Below, in pieces: positions 1 through 9,289 of a DNA stretch of 64,000 bases. This stretch comes from Artemia franciscana. Lineage: Eukaryota > Arthropoda > Branchiopoda > Anostraca > Artemiidae. The notes below the pieces were generated by a model. The model ran no database searches. It was not told where the DNA came from and saw only the letters and a program-made list of their open reading frames with translations. Location of the stretch: assembly GCF_032884065.1 (NCBI RefSeq), contig NC_088865.1:50758489-50822488 (forward strand). The letters are read 5' to 3'. Numbering within the stretch: the stretch's first letter is position 1; each line of letters opens with the position of its first letter. The translations under genes and the position numbers were made by a program.

Positions 1-11
1 TACAATACAAA

Positions 12-830
12 TTAACTGCGTAAAACTTGCGAATAAACAACATTCTTCGCTGTCCAATTGTCGCTGCATATAAATACATTGTCAGGTTTACCGACCCTCG
101 AACATGCAACGTACAATTGTCCATGGGAAAAACAATCAGGATTAAGATCTATACCACATTTTTCTAATGATTGACCTTGAGCTTTGTTAATGGTGATTGC
201 AAATACTAATCGAATTGGGAATTGCAATCTTTTAAATTGAAAAAGCAGATCCGTTGGAATCATGGGAATGCGAGGAATAAGAACAGCCTCACCCTCATAA
301 GGCCCTGTCAAGATTGTGGCCTCTATTAGGTTTTCCATTGTTTTTTTTTACGGCAAGTCGCGTGCCATTGCAAAGCTTTGGTGGGTTGATATTTCTTAAA
401 AGTATTATTGGTACGCCTATTTTTAGTTGTAGCACGTGTGGTGGAAACCCTGAAGGATCTATGGAATTTAAAAATTCAGATGGATAATTAACCGCTTCAT
501 TTGGTTCCAAAACTGTGTCGACTGACTTGTAAAGGACTGCCTGGTCTCAAATCTTGTTCAAAACAATATTGTTGATTTCGTGGACGTCTATATTTTTGGG
601 TGCGAGAATCGCTCTTTCACTTAGCCATTTATTATTTTTATAATTTTTTAGAATATTCGGAAATACTTTTTCAATCAATTCATTTTTGGACGTCACTAAA
701 TTACAGAAATCAGCAGGTAGTTGTATACGTCCTGAAATTGAGTCTACTGTTTGACCAGAGTCATCGTTTTGCAATCGGACACGCATATTTGTAGTTAATT
801 TTAATATTTTTACGTGTGCCTATAAATTAG
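12..830 (-). pseudogene. Helitron PIF1-like helicase, C-terminal fragment (copy A)
   Basis: Read on the minus strand, three broken reading frames make up the C-terminal half of a Helitron Rep/helicase protein, the PIF1-family helicase that moves rolling-circle transposons. Seen in order: NYKNNKWLSERAILAPKN, then GFPPHVLQLKIGVPIILLRN with NGTRLAVKK, then the late helicase block FAITINKAQGQSLEKCGIDL followed by HGQLYVACSRVGKPDNV. The ITINKAQGQS and LYVACSRV blocks are the last conserved helicase motifs. An in-frame TGA at 547-549 and a shift in the A run at about 340-349 break the frame. No Rep (HUH) domain is present, so this is a dead fragment. Helitron origin is very likely. Confidence 0.85.
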
Positions 831-1040
831 AATTTTTTAGGCAAGCATTCATTTCGTCTGCAGGAGTTAAACTACGTAAAAATTGCGAATATACAACATT
901 CTTGGCTTTCCCATTGTCTCTGCATATAAAAAGCCGTATGTACTAATAATGACATCATATGCAAACGCTCTTTTTACAAACAAACAAACATGCATACATA
1001 CAACTCGTTTTTATATAGATAGATAGATAGATAAAATACA
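831..1040 (-). repeat. Helitron tail remnant and short GATA repeat
   Basis: About 860-930 is a third, diverged copy of the Helitron helicase tail: it matches the sequence around 1-90 and 1,035-1,105, including the stretch gcgaatatacaacattctt. About 1,014-1,035 is a short gata microsatellite. No intact gene is visible. Confidence 0.5.
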
Positions 1041-2252
1041 AATTAACTGCGTAAAACTTGCGAATATACAACATTCTTCGCTGTCCAATTGTCGCTGCAT
1101 ATAAATAGATTGTCAGGTTTACCGACCCTCGAACATGCAACGTACAATTGTCAATGGGAAAAACAATCAGTATTAAGATCTATACCACATTTTTCTAATG
1201 ATTGACCTTGAGCTTTGTTAATGGTGATTGCAAATGCTAATCGAATTGGGAATTGCAATCTTTTAAATTGAAAAGGCAGATCCGTTGGAATCTTGGGAAT
1301 GCGAGGAATAAGAACAGCCTCGCCCTCAAAAGGCCCTGTCAAGATTGATGCCTCTATTAGGTTTTCCATTATTTTTTTTACGGCAAGTCGAGTGCCATAG
1401 CAAAGCTTTGGTGGGTTTATATTTCTTAAAAGAATTATTGGTAGGCCTATTTTTAGTTGTCAAATCGATGGCTGTTTTGAACAGGCGCACTAAATTATTA
1501 TTTTCGTGGAAAAGATGTTGTAATTGGGAAACGATTGTCCTTTCAATGTTGGGAGAAATTTCGCAACGTGCATTCAATTCAGAATTTCTATCATTGATGA
1601 AGTACAAGTGTAAAAATTTATGATTCTCGCCTGAGAATGGTAGAAGAGACCCTGCTCTATGATAAATTTGCCCTTTTACTTTGAAAGTAGACATAAATTG
1701 ATCTGGATTTTCAATTTGGGCTCCAAACGACGTCATTTGGAAACATAAGTTGTATTTTCTGATTCATTTTTTATTCCTTATGTCCCCGTGTCCCGGTCGT
1801 CATTTATATCCCCCTGTTTTATATCCCGCTTATTTTTCAGTTTTTTCCTTTTTTTAGTTTTTTTTCTACTTTTTTAGTTCTTTTAGTTTTTACCTTTTTT
1901 AGTTTTTTTTAGTTTTTTAGATGAAATTTTTTTTTTAGTTTTTTACCTTTTTTTCTTTTTAGTTTTTTATTGGTTTTTACCTTTTTTTAGCTTTTTATCT
2001 TTTTTATTTTTTTTTATTTTTATTTCTCCGTTCTGACACCCTCTCTCACCGAGTGACTACTCCAGCATGTTCATTTTGGTGTTTTAAATGGTATATTATT
2101 AACCAAATTAATGTGTTTTACAATATACTAAGCATCGTCATAACAAAAATGACGGAAACTAATTTCATGACGTCAGCCGAAACATGACGTTACCTGATCC
2201 ACAGATCCACAGACCCACGGACAGACAGACAACTTATTTTTATATATATAGA
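1041..2252 (-). mobile_element. internally deleted Helitron, 5' end at 2,252 (copy B)
   Basis: On the minus strand the element starts with TC after an A (2,252), followed by the TATATATATAAAAATAAG end shared with the element at 2,342. Next comes an N-terminal Helitron protein piece at 1,736-1,450 (residues such as FKVKGQIYHRAGSLLPF and HKFLHLYFINDRNSEL, the segment before the Helitron-like N domain). It is joined directly to the helicase C-terminus at 1,440-1,041. The Rep core and most of the helicase are missing between them. The joined frame is broken by the same A-run shift as copy A and by a TGA where copy A has GGA (FSH-stop-QLYVACSRV). This is a dead derivative; its 3' end was not identified. 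Confidence 0.75.
1745..2035. repeat. T-rich low-complexity tract
   Basis: Irregular iterations of tttttagttttttaccttttt fill this part of the left-hand Helitron. The sister element at 2,342 has a shorter version of the same (A-rich on plus, about 2,935-2,985). It is non-coding and probably grew by slippage. Confidence 0.8.
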
Positions 2253-2341
2253 TTTCTATAAGGGATAAATATTTCTCGCATTAGTATTATTAGGTTTCGC
2301 TCAACACAATTAGAGCTTTTGCAAATGGCGCATTCTTCAAA
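2253..2341. other. 89-bp spacer between divergent Helitron 5' ends
   Basis: Short stretch flanked on both sides by TCTATATATATA ends pointing inward from opposite strands. It is presumably host sequence trapped between two insertions, or a remnant of a single rearranged element. No gene is seen. Confidence 0.6.
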
Positions 2342-2589
2342 TCTATATATATATAAAAATAAGTTGTCTGTCTGTGTGTCTGTCTGTCAGGTGACGTCAT
2401 GTTTCTGTGTCGACTGACGTCATGAAGTTAGTTGTCGTCATTTTTGCTATGACGGTGACGTCATTAAAGATATTTAAGACATGCGTTCACGGGAAAATGT
2501 TTAATTGTAAAATGACTGAAGAACCTACAATGGCAACAGCCGAGGAAGCTGCTCAAAGAGTCTATGCCAAAAAACTTGCTGACAAAGTA

Positions 2590-2880
2590 ATAGACAAATA
2601 GACAAAGTAAGAAAAGAAAGCGTGCCGAGGAATCACAAGAACAGCAAGAAAACAGGCTTGCAGCTGATAGAGAAAGTAAGAAAAGAAAGCGTGCCGATGA
2701 ATCACAAGAACAGCAAGAAAACAGGCTTGCGGCTAAAGAACGCAAAACCGCGCATTAGATGAAAATCCACCTGGAAAGCGAGAGTCAAAACATATCAAAA
2801 CTGAAAATGATAGCGATGATGATTGGGTTTGGGATTTTGACTTGGATAAGGTCATCAATGCCTACCAGATTTAAGTTAAA
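2590..2880 (+). pseudogene. Helitron N-terminal ORF fragment with basic repeats
   Basis: The plus strand reads KKRKRAEESQEQQENRLAAD and then a second copy of the same ~21-residue unit, ending at a TAG near 2,757. After a frame change comes a TENDSDDDWVWDFDLDKVIN segment and a stop. Highly charged R/E/Q repeats of this kind are common at the start of arthropod Helitron proteins. Relatives occur at 11.8-12.1, 34.0-34.4, 35.9 and 47.2-47.9 kb. Several stops make this copy non-functional. Confidence 0.6.
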
Positions 2881-2994
2881 AAACAAAGGTTCGGCGATAT
2901 GTACTTCATAGTGACGCTGAAAAATAAAGAAGAAAAAGAAACTGAAAAAATGTAAAAAACTAAAAAAAAAAAAAACACTCAAAGATAAATTACA

Positions 2995-3340
2995 GACCGG
3001 GACACAAATGACGACCGACACAGAGGGAATATAAATGACGACCGAGAACCTCAAAGAAAAATTACAGACTGGGACACCCGGACACAAATCACGACCGGGA
3101 ATATAAATGACGACCGGGACACAGGGACACAACTACAACGGGGACGCCGGGGGCACAGGCGGGATATATAATTGACGACTGAGACACAGGGATTGTTTGA
3201 ATAGAAATTACAGACCGGGACACCGGGACACAAATGACGACCGGGACACTGGGACACAGGGAATATAAATGACGACCGGGATACTCAAAGAGAAATTACA
3301 AACTGGGACACCAGGACACAAATGACGACCGGGACACAGG
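2995..3340. repeat. degenerate tandem repeat (GGGACACAAATGACGACC type)
   Basis: Imperfect iterations of gaccgggacac, gggacacaaatgacgacc and gggaatataaatgacgacc fill this interval inside the Helitron. Copies vary in length and order, so it is a minisatellite-like tract rather than coding sequence. Confidence 0.75.
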
Positions 3341-3589
3341 GAATATAAATGCTATTTATATACACAGACAATGGGACAGCGAAAAATGTTGTATATTCGC
3401 ATGTTTTACGTAGTTAAAAATATATATTTATATCTATCTCTATTCACAGGTGGGACACAGGGACACAGCTACAATGGCGCGTAACTAATATGGCGCGTAA
3501 TGACTTACGCGCGCGGGGGGGCTTGGGGGGCGCGAAGCGCCCCACCAACTAGGTGTTGGGGTGGCGCGAAGCGCCACCCTAACAGCTAG

Positions 3590-4194
3590 TACTTTTATAA
3601 AAATGACCCTAAAATAGGGTTTCAAAATAAGGTTTTGTGCATGTAAAAAGACGTTAAATAAAAAGAAACATAGCAGATTTTTTGCTATCAATTTCAGCGA
3701 AAAGAAAAAGAACTATAACTATAAATTCTACCTGAGATCTTTATCAACATCCTTGCTTAAGGCTACTTAAAAAAGTAACAGCGTAGAAATCAGGAAAACC
3801 TTTATCTAAAAATATCCTCTAGTGGCAATTTCACATCGGATCAATTGGCATATTAGACTCGTTTATATAAAGTCAGCAAGAATATAAACTGGTTTGTCAA
3901 CAATCGATTTTTTTTTTAGCGGACCAACCACAAACCATTTAATATACGCAAAGTAACGTATGTTACGGAATGGCAACGTGAAACTAACTGAATAAATGCA
4001 ACATGATATCTCTATATAATTTCCTTCGAATTTTCTTTTTTTTGCGAAGAAAGAGAACGCAAAATTAGCATTACAGGTGTTATGTTGGTCTTTTTTTAAT
4101 TTATAAAATATCTTCACAAAAAAAAATTATCCATAAAAATGTTTTTGCAACCTTTCAAAATATATTTCTTTTTTACAGCCTTGTCTCCTCCCTC
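3590..4194. other. no feature recognised
   Basis: AT-rich sequence right of the Helitron end. The open frames on both strands here show no domain, and I see no repeat structure or splice-bounded coding segment. Confidence 0.5.
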
Positions 4195-4432
4195 CTTTTA
4201 AACAACAGAATCTTCTTTAATAAGGAAAGGAATCCCTTTCACCCCCTCCGCTTTCTTTTGTTATCTCCGTCCTATTAAAAAAAGAATTTTCTTTAACAAT
4301 AAAAGGAACCCCTTTTGTCCCTTCTGTCCTATTGATAAATAGAATCTTCTTTAACAAGGAACGGAATCCCTTTTATCCCCTCAGCCTCCTTTTGTTACCT
4401 CTTTCCTATTAAAAAATAGAATTTTAATCCAT
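4195..4432. repeat. ~80-bp tandem repeat, three degenerate copies
   Basis: Three diverged copies of a pyrimidine-rich unit are seen: cctcctttt... followed by cctattaaaaaa and agaatcttctttaacaagga, then ggaatccctttta with cccctc. Copies start near 4,195, 4,265 and 4,355. The sequence between this tract and about 4,915 shows nothing further. Confidence 0.65.
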
Positions 4433-4929
4433 AATTTGGGCCAAATAGCCCAAATCATGTTATTATATAAATTAAAGTATTGTATTTTCATCATATTTTG
4501 GTATACTTCGGGATTAACCTAACTTCCCTTCTTGAAAATGCGTAATTACAAAATTATACGGAATAATACGGAAGTACTAAATTTCGCTTATGAAAAATTG
4601 TTTTCAATAATTTTTTTTTAATTTTGTTTCTTCTTAGTACAATTATTAACAAATATAAGTTTATTTATCGAGGAAGAGAAATCGGTGGTGCCTCCTAGCC
4701 TGTCTTAAACGACTTATTTGGCTAGCCCTAACTTTCCCGGATGTAATCTCAAATAGATAAAAACAAATATTTATCCTGTCACATGTTAGCTGAAACGCTT
4801 ATGGACAATTAGGTGGATAACAATGATCATCACACCCACTCCGCTGTAAACATAGCTAATTTACAAAGGGACTGTTCCTGTTCCTTTTTGTCTCTTACAT
4901 ATAACTTCATACTTTGTTTTAATTTTTTA

Positions 4930-5140
4930 AGTGACTGAACTGTGAATCTATATATGAAGTCACTTCTTCATATTTTCTGGGGTTAGCAGGTGTAACTTCT
5001 CTGATAACTATATCAGACCACTTGAAGAAGCAGTCCCCCTTACCTCTGGTATTACTTACCCCTCGCGACACACTAAGGATAAGTAATCGGGCTTTTCGGA
5101 TAAATATTCTTGGCATGCTTGAGGCAAATCCGGTGTCAAT
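4930..5140 (-). pseudogene. GRF-type zinc-finger-like fragment, copy 1
   Basis: The minus strand encodes ARLLILSVSRGVSNTRGKGD followed by CFFKWSD, then TPANPRKYEEVTSY. The pattern (residues before a C, then FFKW) resembles the end of a GRF zinc finger, as in APEX2-type endonucleases or topoisomerase III tails. The first Cys/His ligands are absent, so the finger is not complete. A second copy is at 6,430-6,650. No splice context was established. It may be an old duplicated exon or part of a repeat. Confidence 0.35.
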
Positions 5141-5322
5141 GATAACAGCAGAGGCTGAGCTTAGCTTCTCCTTACTACTCAAGAGTTTACACCCATTTAC
5201 TTTATAGTAATTTGGTTTTTAAATATTCTAACCATTTGTTGTGTCCAAAAACCTCGTTCAGACTGCAAATCTGTACCTCCACTCTTAGAAGCGTACTCAA
5301 TTCTTTTATACTTATTCTGCAG

Positions 5323-5613
5323 GTTATGGATGATATAATTGAGAATCCTCACAAATACCATATATTTGAGGGCCTGTCCACACTGACGAACATATCACGT
5401 TACGACCTACCTGATTCTGACGTATACCGCGATTTTTTCAAAGTGCACAAACTGTATGAATTTCAAAATCTTGCATCAACTTGCTCATTCTTCAGAGGAT
5501 GTCCTATTGATAAGTTGGACGTTGCCATATCTTATGAACTACCTGAATTAATTGGGAAATACAAAAAGCGGTTGCAGTCCATCAACGGAAAGACCAAATC
5601 CAAAGGAACATAG
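5323..5613 (+). CDS. terminal coding exon of an unrecognised gene
   Basis: A good acceptor (cttattctgcag, cut after 5,322) opens a frame reading VMDDIIENPHKYHIFEGLST, then ISRYDLPDSDVYRDFF, YEFQNLASTCSFFRGCPIDK and ISYELPELIGKYKKRLQSIN, ending with a Lys-rich tail and TAG at 5,611-5,613. Composition is balanced and stop-free, unlike the surrounding repeats. The upstream open frame to 5,212 looks like intron. A possible poly(A) signal follows at 5,824. I do not recognise the protein family. If real, earlier exons lie to the left, possibly outside the window. It could instead be an exon-like piece caught in the local duplications. Confidence 0.5.
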   Translation, partial: VMDDIIENPHKYHIFEGLSTLTNISRYDLPDSDVYRDFFKVHKLYEFQNLASTCSFFRGCPIDKLDVAISYELPELIGKYKKRLQSINGKTKSKGT

Positions 5614-5823
5614 GAAGAATTTGAATTGGTGATCGGTGAGATTAATTGAGTGCTTTCACTGATTGTGTGTTATGATGTCTAGTAAATTAAAATTCTTGTT
5701 TTTAAATGTCGTCTTAACCTTATACTTCTTGGAGGATCGATCGAAAGAGAATCAGTTTTGATTTTTCTGTGAATACTAAGAATCTGAGTCCTTGAATCAG
5801 GAGTACGGGGGGCACAAAGGATA

Positions 5824-5829
5824 AATAAA
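5824..5829 (+). promoter_or_regulatory. candidate poly(A) signal AATAAA
   Basis: An AATAAA hexamer lies about 210 nt after the stop at 5,613, a plausible spacing for the 3' UTR of the exon at 5,323-5,613. AATAAA is frequent by chance in such AT-rich DNA. Confidence 0.35.
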
Positions 5830-5839
5830 ACAAATGGTT

Positions 5840-6945
5840 TTAAAGTGTTTACTTTTATATTTATAGCGTGCCTGGAGAAAAAACCGGGAACAATCCAAAA
5901 ATCCTTCTAATAGGCCACATAACAAATTATCAGCCTAAGATAGCCAGAAACATTATTTTATTAAAATGTTCATAGATACGATAAGAAGTTTATTTCAAAA
6001 TTCCTATGACAAGCCCCGAAGGGCCGAATTCGATTTCAGAGTCATAAAACGGAAAAAAGAATCATAAAAAAAGCACAACAACTAAAAACTGGCAAACAGT
6101 GCCAAAAACAATAATATCAGAATGGCAAAACCATTCATTAGTTGAAAAAATTAAGCTGTACAATGTCAGAAAGTTAAAGAGTTAAAAGCTGATAAAACTA
6201 AAAACAAAGTGAAATAAAATAAAATGGTTTAAAAGAGAACATATAGACAAAGGGGAAGGAACGAAAGAATCCAATGAACATAAAACTTGGGTATCACCAG
6301 TTCCAAATAGAAAAAAAAGGAAAACTAGCGGTTTATTTTATCAGTAATCAAGGGGACAAAGGTTTTTTCATACCTGGAGGCTAAGCAACGGATGAGGGAC
6401 AAGATAGGAACGGGTTCAGAAACAGTACGTTTTTGAAGTGACTGAGCTGTTGGTCTACATATGACGTCACTTCTGACGTCGCGTCTTCATATTTTCCGGG
6501 GTTAGCAGGGGTAGCTTCTCCGATAGCTATTCCAGACCACTTGAAGAAGCAATCCTTCTTACCTCTGGTATTATTCAACCCTCGTGAAACACTAAGGAGA
6601 AGTAATCGGGCTTGTTGGATAAGTATTCTTGGTATGCTTTGTATCAGAACCACCCAGACGGCGTCTGGAAAGGGAGTGCCTTTTGGGGAAAATGTTGTCC
6701 TTGCGAGGGTTTGTTATTGCAGTTTCTGCAAAATAGTTTTAAAGTGTCTACCTTTATATTTATAGCGTGCCTGGAGAAAGAAACTAGGAACAGCCAAAAA
6801 TCCTTCTAATGGGCCAAATAACAAATTATTAGCCTAAGATCGCCAGATACTCAGACGGTGTCTGGGTGGGTGCCTTTTGGGGCAAATATTTTACTTGCAA
6901 GGTTTTGTTGTTGCAGTTTTTGCAAAATGGAGGCACAACGTACCT
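5840..6945. repeat. local duplicated blocks
   Basis: Sequence starting ttttaaagtgt, with tttatatttatagcgtgcct and on to about 100 bp, occurs at 5,838-5,947 and again at 6,738-6,846. A second pair, starting gacggcgtctgg and including gtgccttttgggg, lies at 6,657-6,745 and 6,853-6,935. The GRF-like fragment also has one copy at 4.9 kb and one at 6.4 kb. Together these suggest nested segmental duplication. No complete gene is seen. Confidence 0.65.
6430..6650 (-). pseudogene. GRF-type zinc-finger-like fragment, copy 2
   Basis: The minus strand reads RILIQQARLLLLSVSRGLNN then TRGKKDCFFKWSG and TPANPGKYED, closely matching copy 1 at 4,930-5,140 with an extra ATSEVTSY stretch. As in copy 1, only the FFKW end of a GRF finger can be seen. 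The two copies have drifted but kept an open frame over this stretch. Confidence 0.35.
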
Positions 6946-7208
6946 CTTCTGCGCTCAAATGTTTCCAACTTCGTCTGTTTTAGAAGGAGCTAGTATGGAA
7001 CCTTAGCTTCTTTGAAAACTATTTTCCTTTTTTTTTTTTTTTTGAATGGATTCAATTTTTTCTGATCCATCACGGAAAAAACCAGGAGGACAAACTGGGC
7101 AAGAATAATCAAGATACGTGTAGAAAAAAGAAAGTAATTATCTTTAAAAAACGGGAAGGGCGACGTCAAATTTATTTAAGAGCTTAAGGACGCATTAGCT
7201 CTATGGAC

Positions 7209-7510
7209 AATTAAATAAAAAAAAAACTAGTTTTTTTAACTGAAAGTAAGGAGCGACATTAAAACTTAAAACGAACAGAAATTACTCCGTATATGAAATG
7301 GGTTGTCCCCTCCGCAGTCCCTCGCTCTTTGCGCTAAAGTTTGACTCTTTGCCACAATTCTACTTTTTAAAACAATGAAAAACTTTAGCGTAAAGAGCGT
7401 GGGACGCGGAGGGGACAACCCATTTCATATACGGAGTAATTTCTGTTCGTTTTAAGTTTTAATGTCGCTCCTTACTTTCAGTTAAAAAAACTAGTTTTTT
7501 TTATTTAATT
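7209..7510. mobile_element. foldback element with ~130-bp inverted arms
   Basis: The left arm (7,209-7,342) and right arm (7,380-7,510) are near-perfect inverted copies around a 37-bp centre. Both contain aaactttagcg, cggaggggacaacccattt and ttactttcagttaaaaaaac. No coding capacity. The arm sequence recurs in part at 8.0 and 37.9 kb, so it is a family of foldback repeats or MITEs. Confidence 0.85.
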
Positions 7511-8115
7511 TCTGAACGTTTTTGAATTAATGCATGTTTGATTTTGGCTCTCCGCACATAACTTATTGAAATGAAATTAGTATATTAATTTTTTTTTTTT
7601 TGGCTAAATGGCTTTCTCTTAGTTTTGATCAGACGATTTTGAGAAATAAGGGGTGGGGAAGGAGGCCTAGCTGCCCTCCAATTTTTCGGTTACTTAAAAA
7701 GGCTACTAGAACTTTTAATATTCAACGAACGTTTTTATTAGTAAAAAATACACGTAACTTAAGAATTAACTTACGTAACAAACTTTTATATTCTTATATT
7801 TTTATTATGTGTACGAGGGGGTTTGTACCCTCGTTAATACCTCGCTCTTTACACTAAATCGTAAGTTTTGTCCCAACTCTTTAAGAATGACCCCTGAATC
7901 AAACAGGCCGTAGAATAAATAGTTGAAATCACTAAAAATATTTTAGCATAAAGAGCGAGGTATTTATCTCCTCCTAAATACCTCGCTCTTTATGCTAAAG
8001 TATTTTTAGAACCCCTCATATGCGTAATAATCTCTGTTCGTTTTAAATTTCAATGCTATTCCTTACTTTCATTTGAAAAAACGTTTTCATGTTTATTTTT
8101 TCATTGTTTTTTTTA
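7511..8115. repeat. repeat sequence with hairpin at 7,932-8,009
   Basis: Within this stretch, 7,932-7,966 and 7,975-8,009 form a 35-bp inverted repeat (34/35 matching) around an 8-bp loop. Both arms contain agagcgaggtattta or its complement. The same motif lies at about 7,838-7,855 and 37,865-37,895. It belongs to the same repeat family as 7,209-7,510. Confidence 0.75.
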
Positions 8116-8965
8116 TAGTAATGCTAGAAAATCCTGCGCCCTTTTCATTGAATTTTTCTTCCCCCATGACATATTCCTCAAAGGAAAGATCCTCCCACAA
8201 AGCCCTCTCCCATCAACCCCACCCCCCAAACCAAAAAATCCCCATGAAAACGTCTGTACACTTCCCAATAACCATTACTATATGTAAACATTGGTCAAAG
8301 TTTGTAACTTGCAGCCCCTCCCTCAGGGATTGTGGGGGAGTAAGTCATTCCCAAAGACATAGTTATTATGGTTTTCGACTATGCTGAACAAAATGGCTAT
8401 CTTAAAATTTTAATCTGTTGACTTTTGGAATAAAATGAGCATGGGAGGGGGCCTATTTGCCCTCCAATTTTTTTGGTCACTTAAAAAGGACACTAGAACT
8501 TTTCATTTCCGTTAGAATGAGCCCTCTCGCGACATTCTAGGACCACTTGGTCGATAAGATGACCCCTGGGAAAAAAAACAAAAAAAAAAAACAAATAAAC
8601 ACGCACCCGTGATTTGTCTTCTGGCAAGAAATACAAAATTCCACATTTTTTAGATAGGAGCTTGAAATTTTTGCTATAGAGTTCTCTGATATACCGAATG
8701 CGATAGTGTGATTTTCGTTAAGATTCTATGACTTTTAGGGGATGTTTCCCCCTTTTTTCCAAAATAGGACAAATTTTCTCAGGCTCGTAACTTTTGATGA
8801 CAAAGACTAAATTAATTGAAACTTATATATTTAGAATCAGCGTAAAAATTCGATTCTTTTGATGTATCTTTTAACATCAAAATTCCGTTTTTTAGAATTT
8901 CGTTTACTATTGAGCCGGGTCGCCCCTTACTACAGTTCCTTACCACGAACTGTTTGAAAAGAAAA
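8116..8965. repeat. ~0.85-kb dispersed repeat, copy 1
   Basis: Starts near ctgcgcccttttcattgaat and ends with acagttccttaccacgaact. A second copy at 9,290-10,125 has the same order of blocks, including ggaaagatcctccca, aacgtctgtacacttccc and aggaccacttggtcgata, with scattered changes. The reading frames here are not conserved as proteins between copies. A third, shorter relative is at 38,010-38,440. Confidence 0.8.
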
Positions 8966-9289
8966 TAATTCGGTATTTCGGGGCTTCTGACATTATTACT
9001 CCTTTGCGGAAGTTAGGCTCAAAATTGAAAAAGGATTATATTTGTTCTCTGGGCCCCTTCCACCTCTTAGTTCGTTTATTTTCCCGTTAGTTTTCACCTG
9101 TTTTCGCTTGATAGTTGTGTTATCTCTTAGCAGTTCTTTCGTTAGTTGAGTTATGGTTGTGGTATATATGTTTTATCGCTCGTATAGTTGTGTTATTTTC
9201 AAATTATACTCCATAATAGAGAGGCTCCGAACACCCAGCATTGTATGTTAAGCTCTAAATTTGACGTTTTTTTCTAACGTGACCACATT
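8966..9289. other. spacer between repeat copies, no gene seen
   Basis: Between the two ~0.85-kb repeats lies sequence with no domain, splice-bounded exon or clear inverted repeat. Confidence 0.4.

Larger units (their letters stand above)
2342..3589 (+). mobile_element. non-autonomous Helitron with both ends
   Basis: The 5' end is TC after A (A|TCTATATATATA). The 3' end is CTAG before T at 3,586-3,589, preceded at 3,561-3,579 by a strong hairpin (ggtggcgc-gaa-gcgccacc). TC start, subterminal hairpin, CTRR end and A/T insertion site are the established Helitron hallmarks. Inside are a decayed N-terminal ORF with repeats of RKRAEESQEQQENRLA type (2,600-2,757), a KTENDSDDDWVWDFDLDK-like segment (about 2,795-2,865), a GGGACACAAATGACGACC tandem tract, and near 3,370-3,415 the same tail as copies A and B. 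No helicase survives, so movement would need a protein supplied from elsewhere. Confidence 0.8.

Noticed and set aside
8073..8387. 104-residue plus-strand ORF, similar to one at 9,324
   Set aside because: The frame breaks between repeat copies and there is no domain; it is a by-product of the dispersed repeat.
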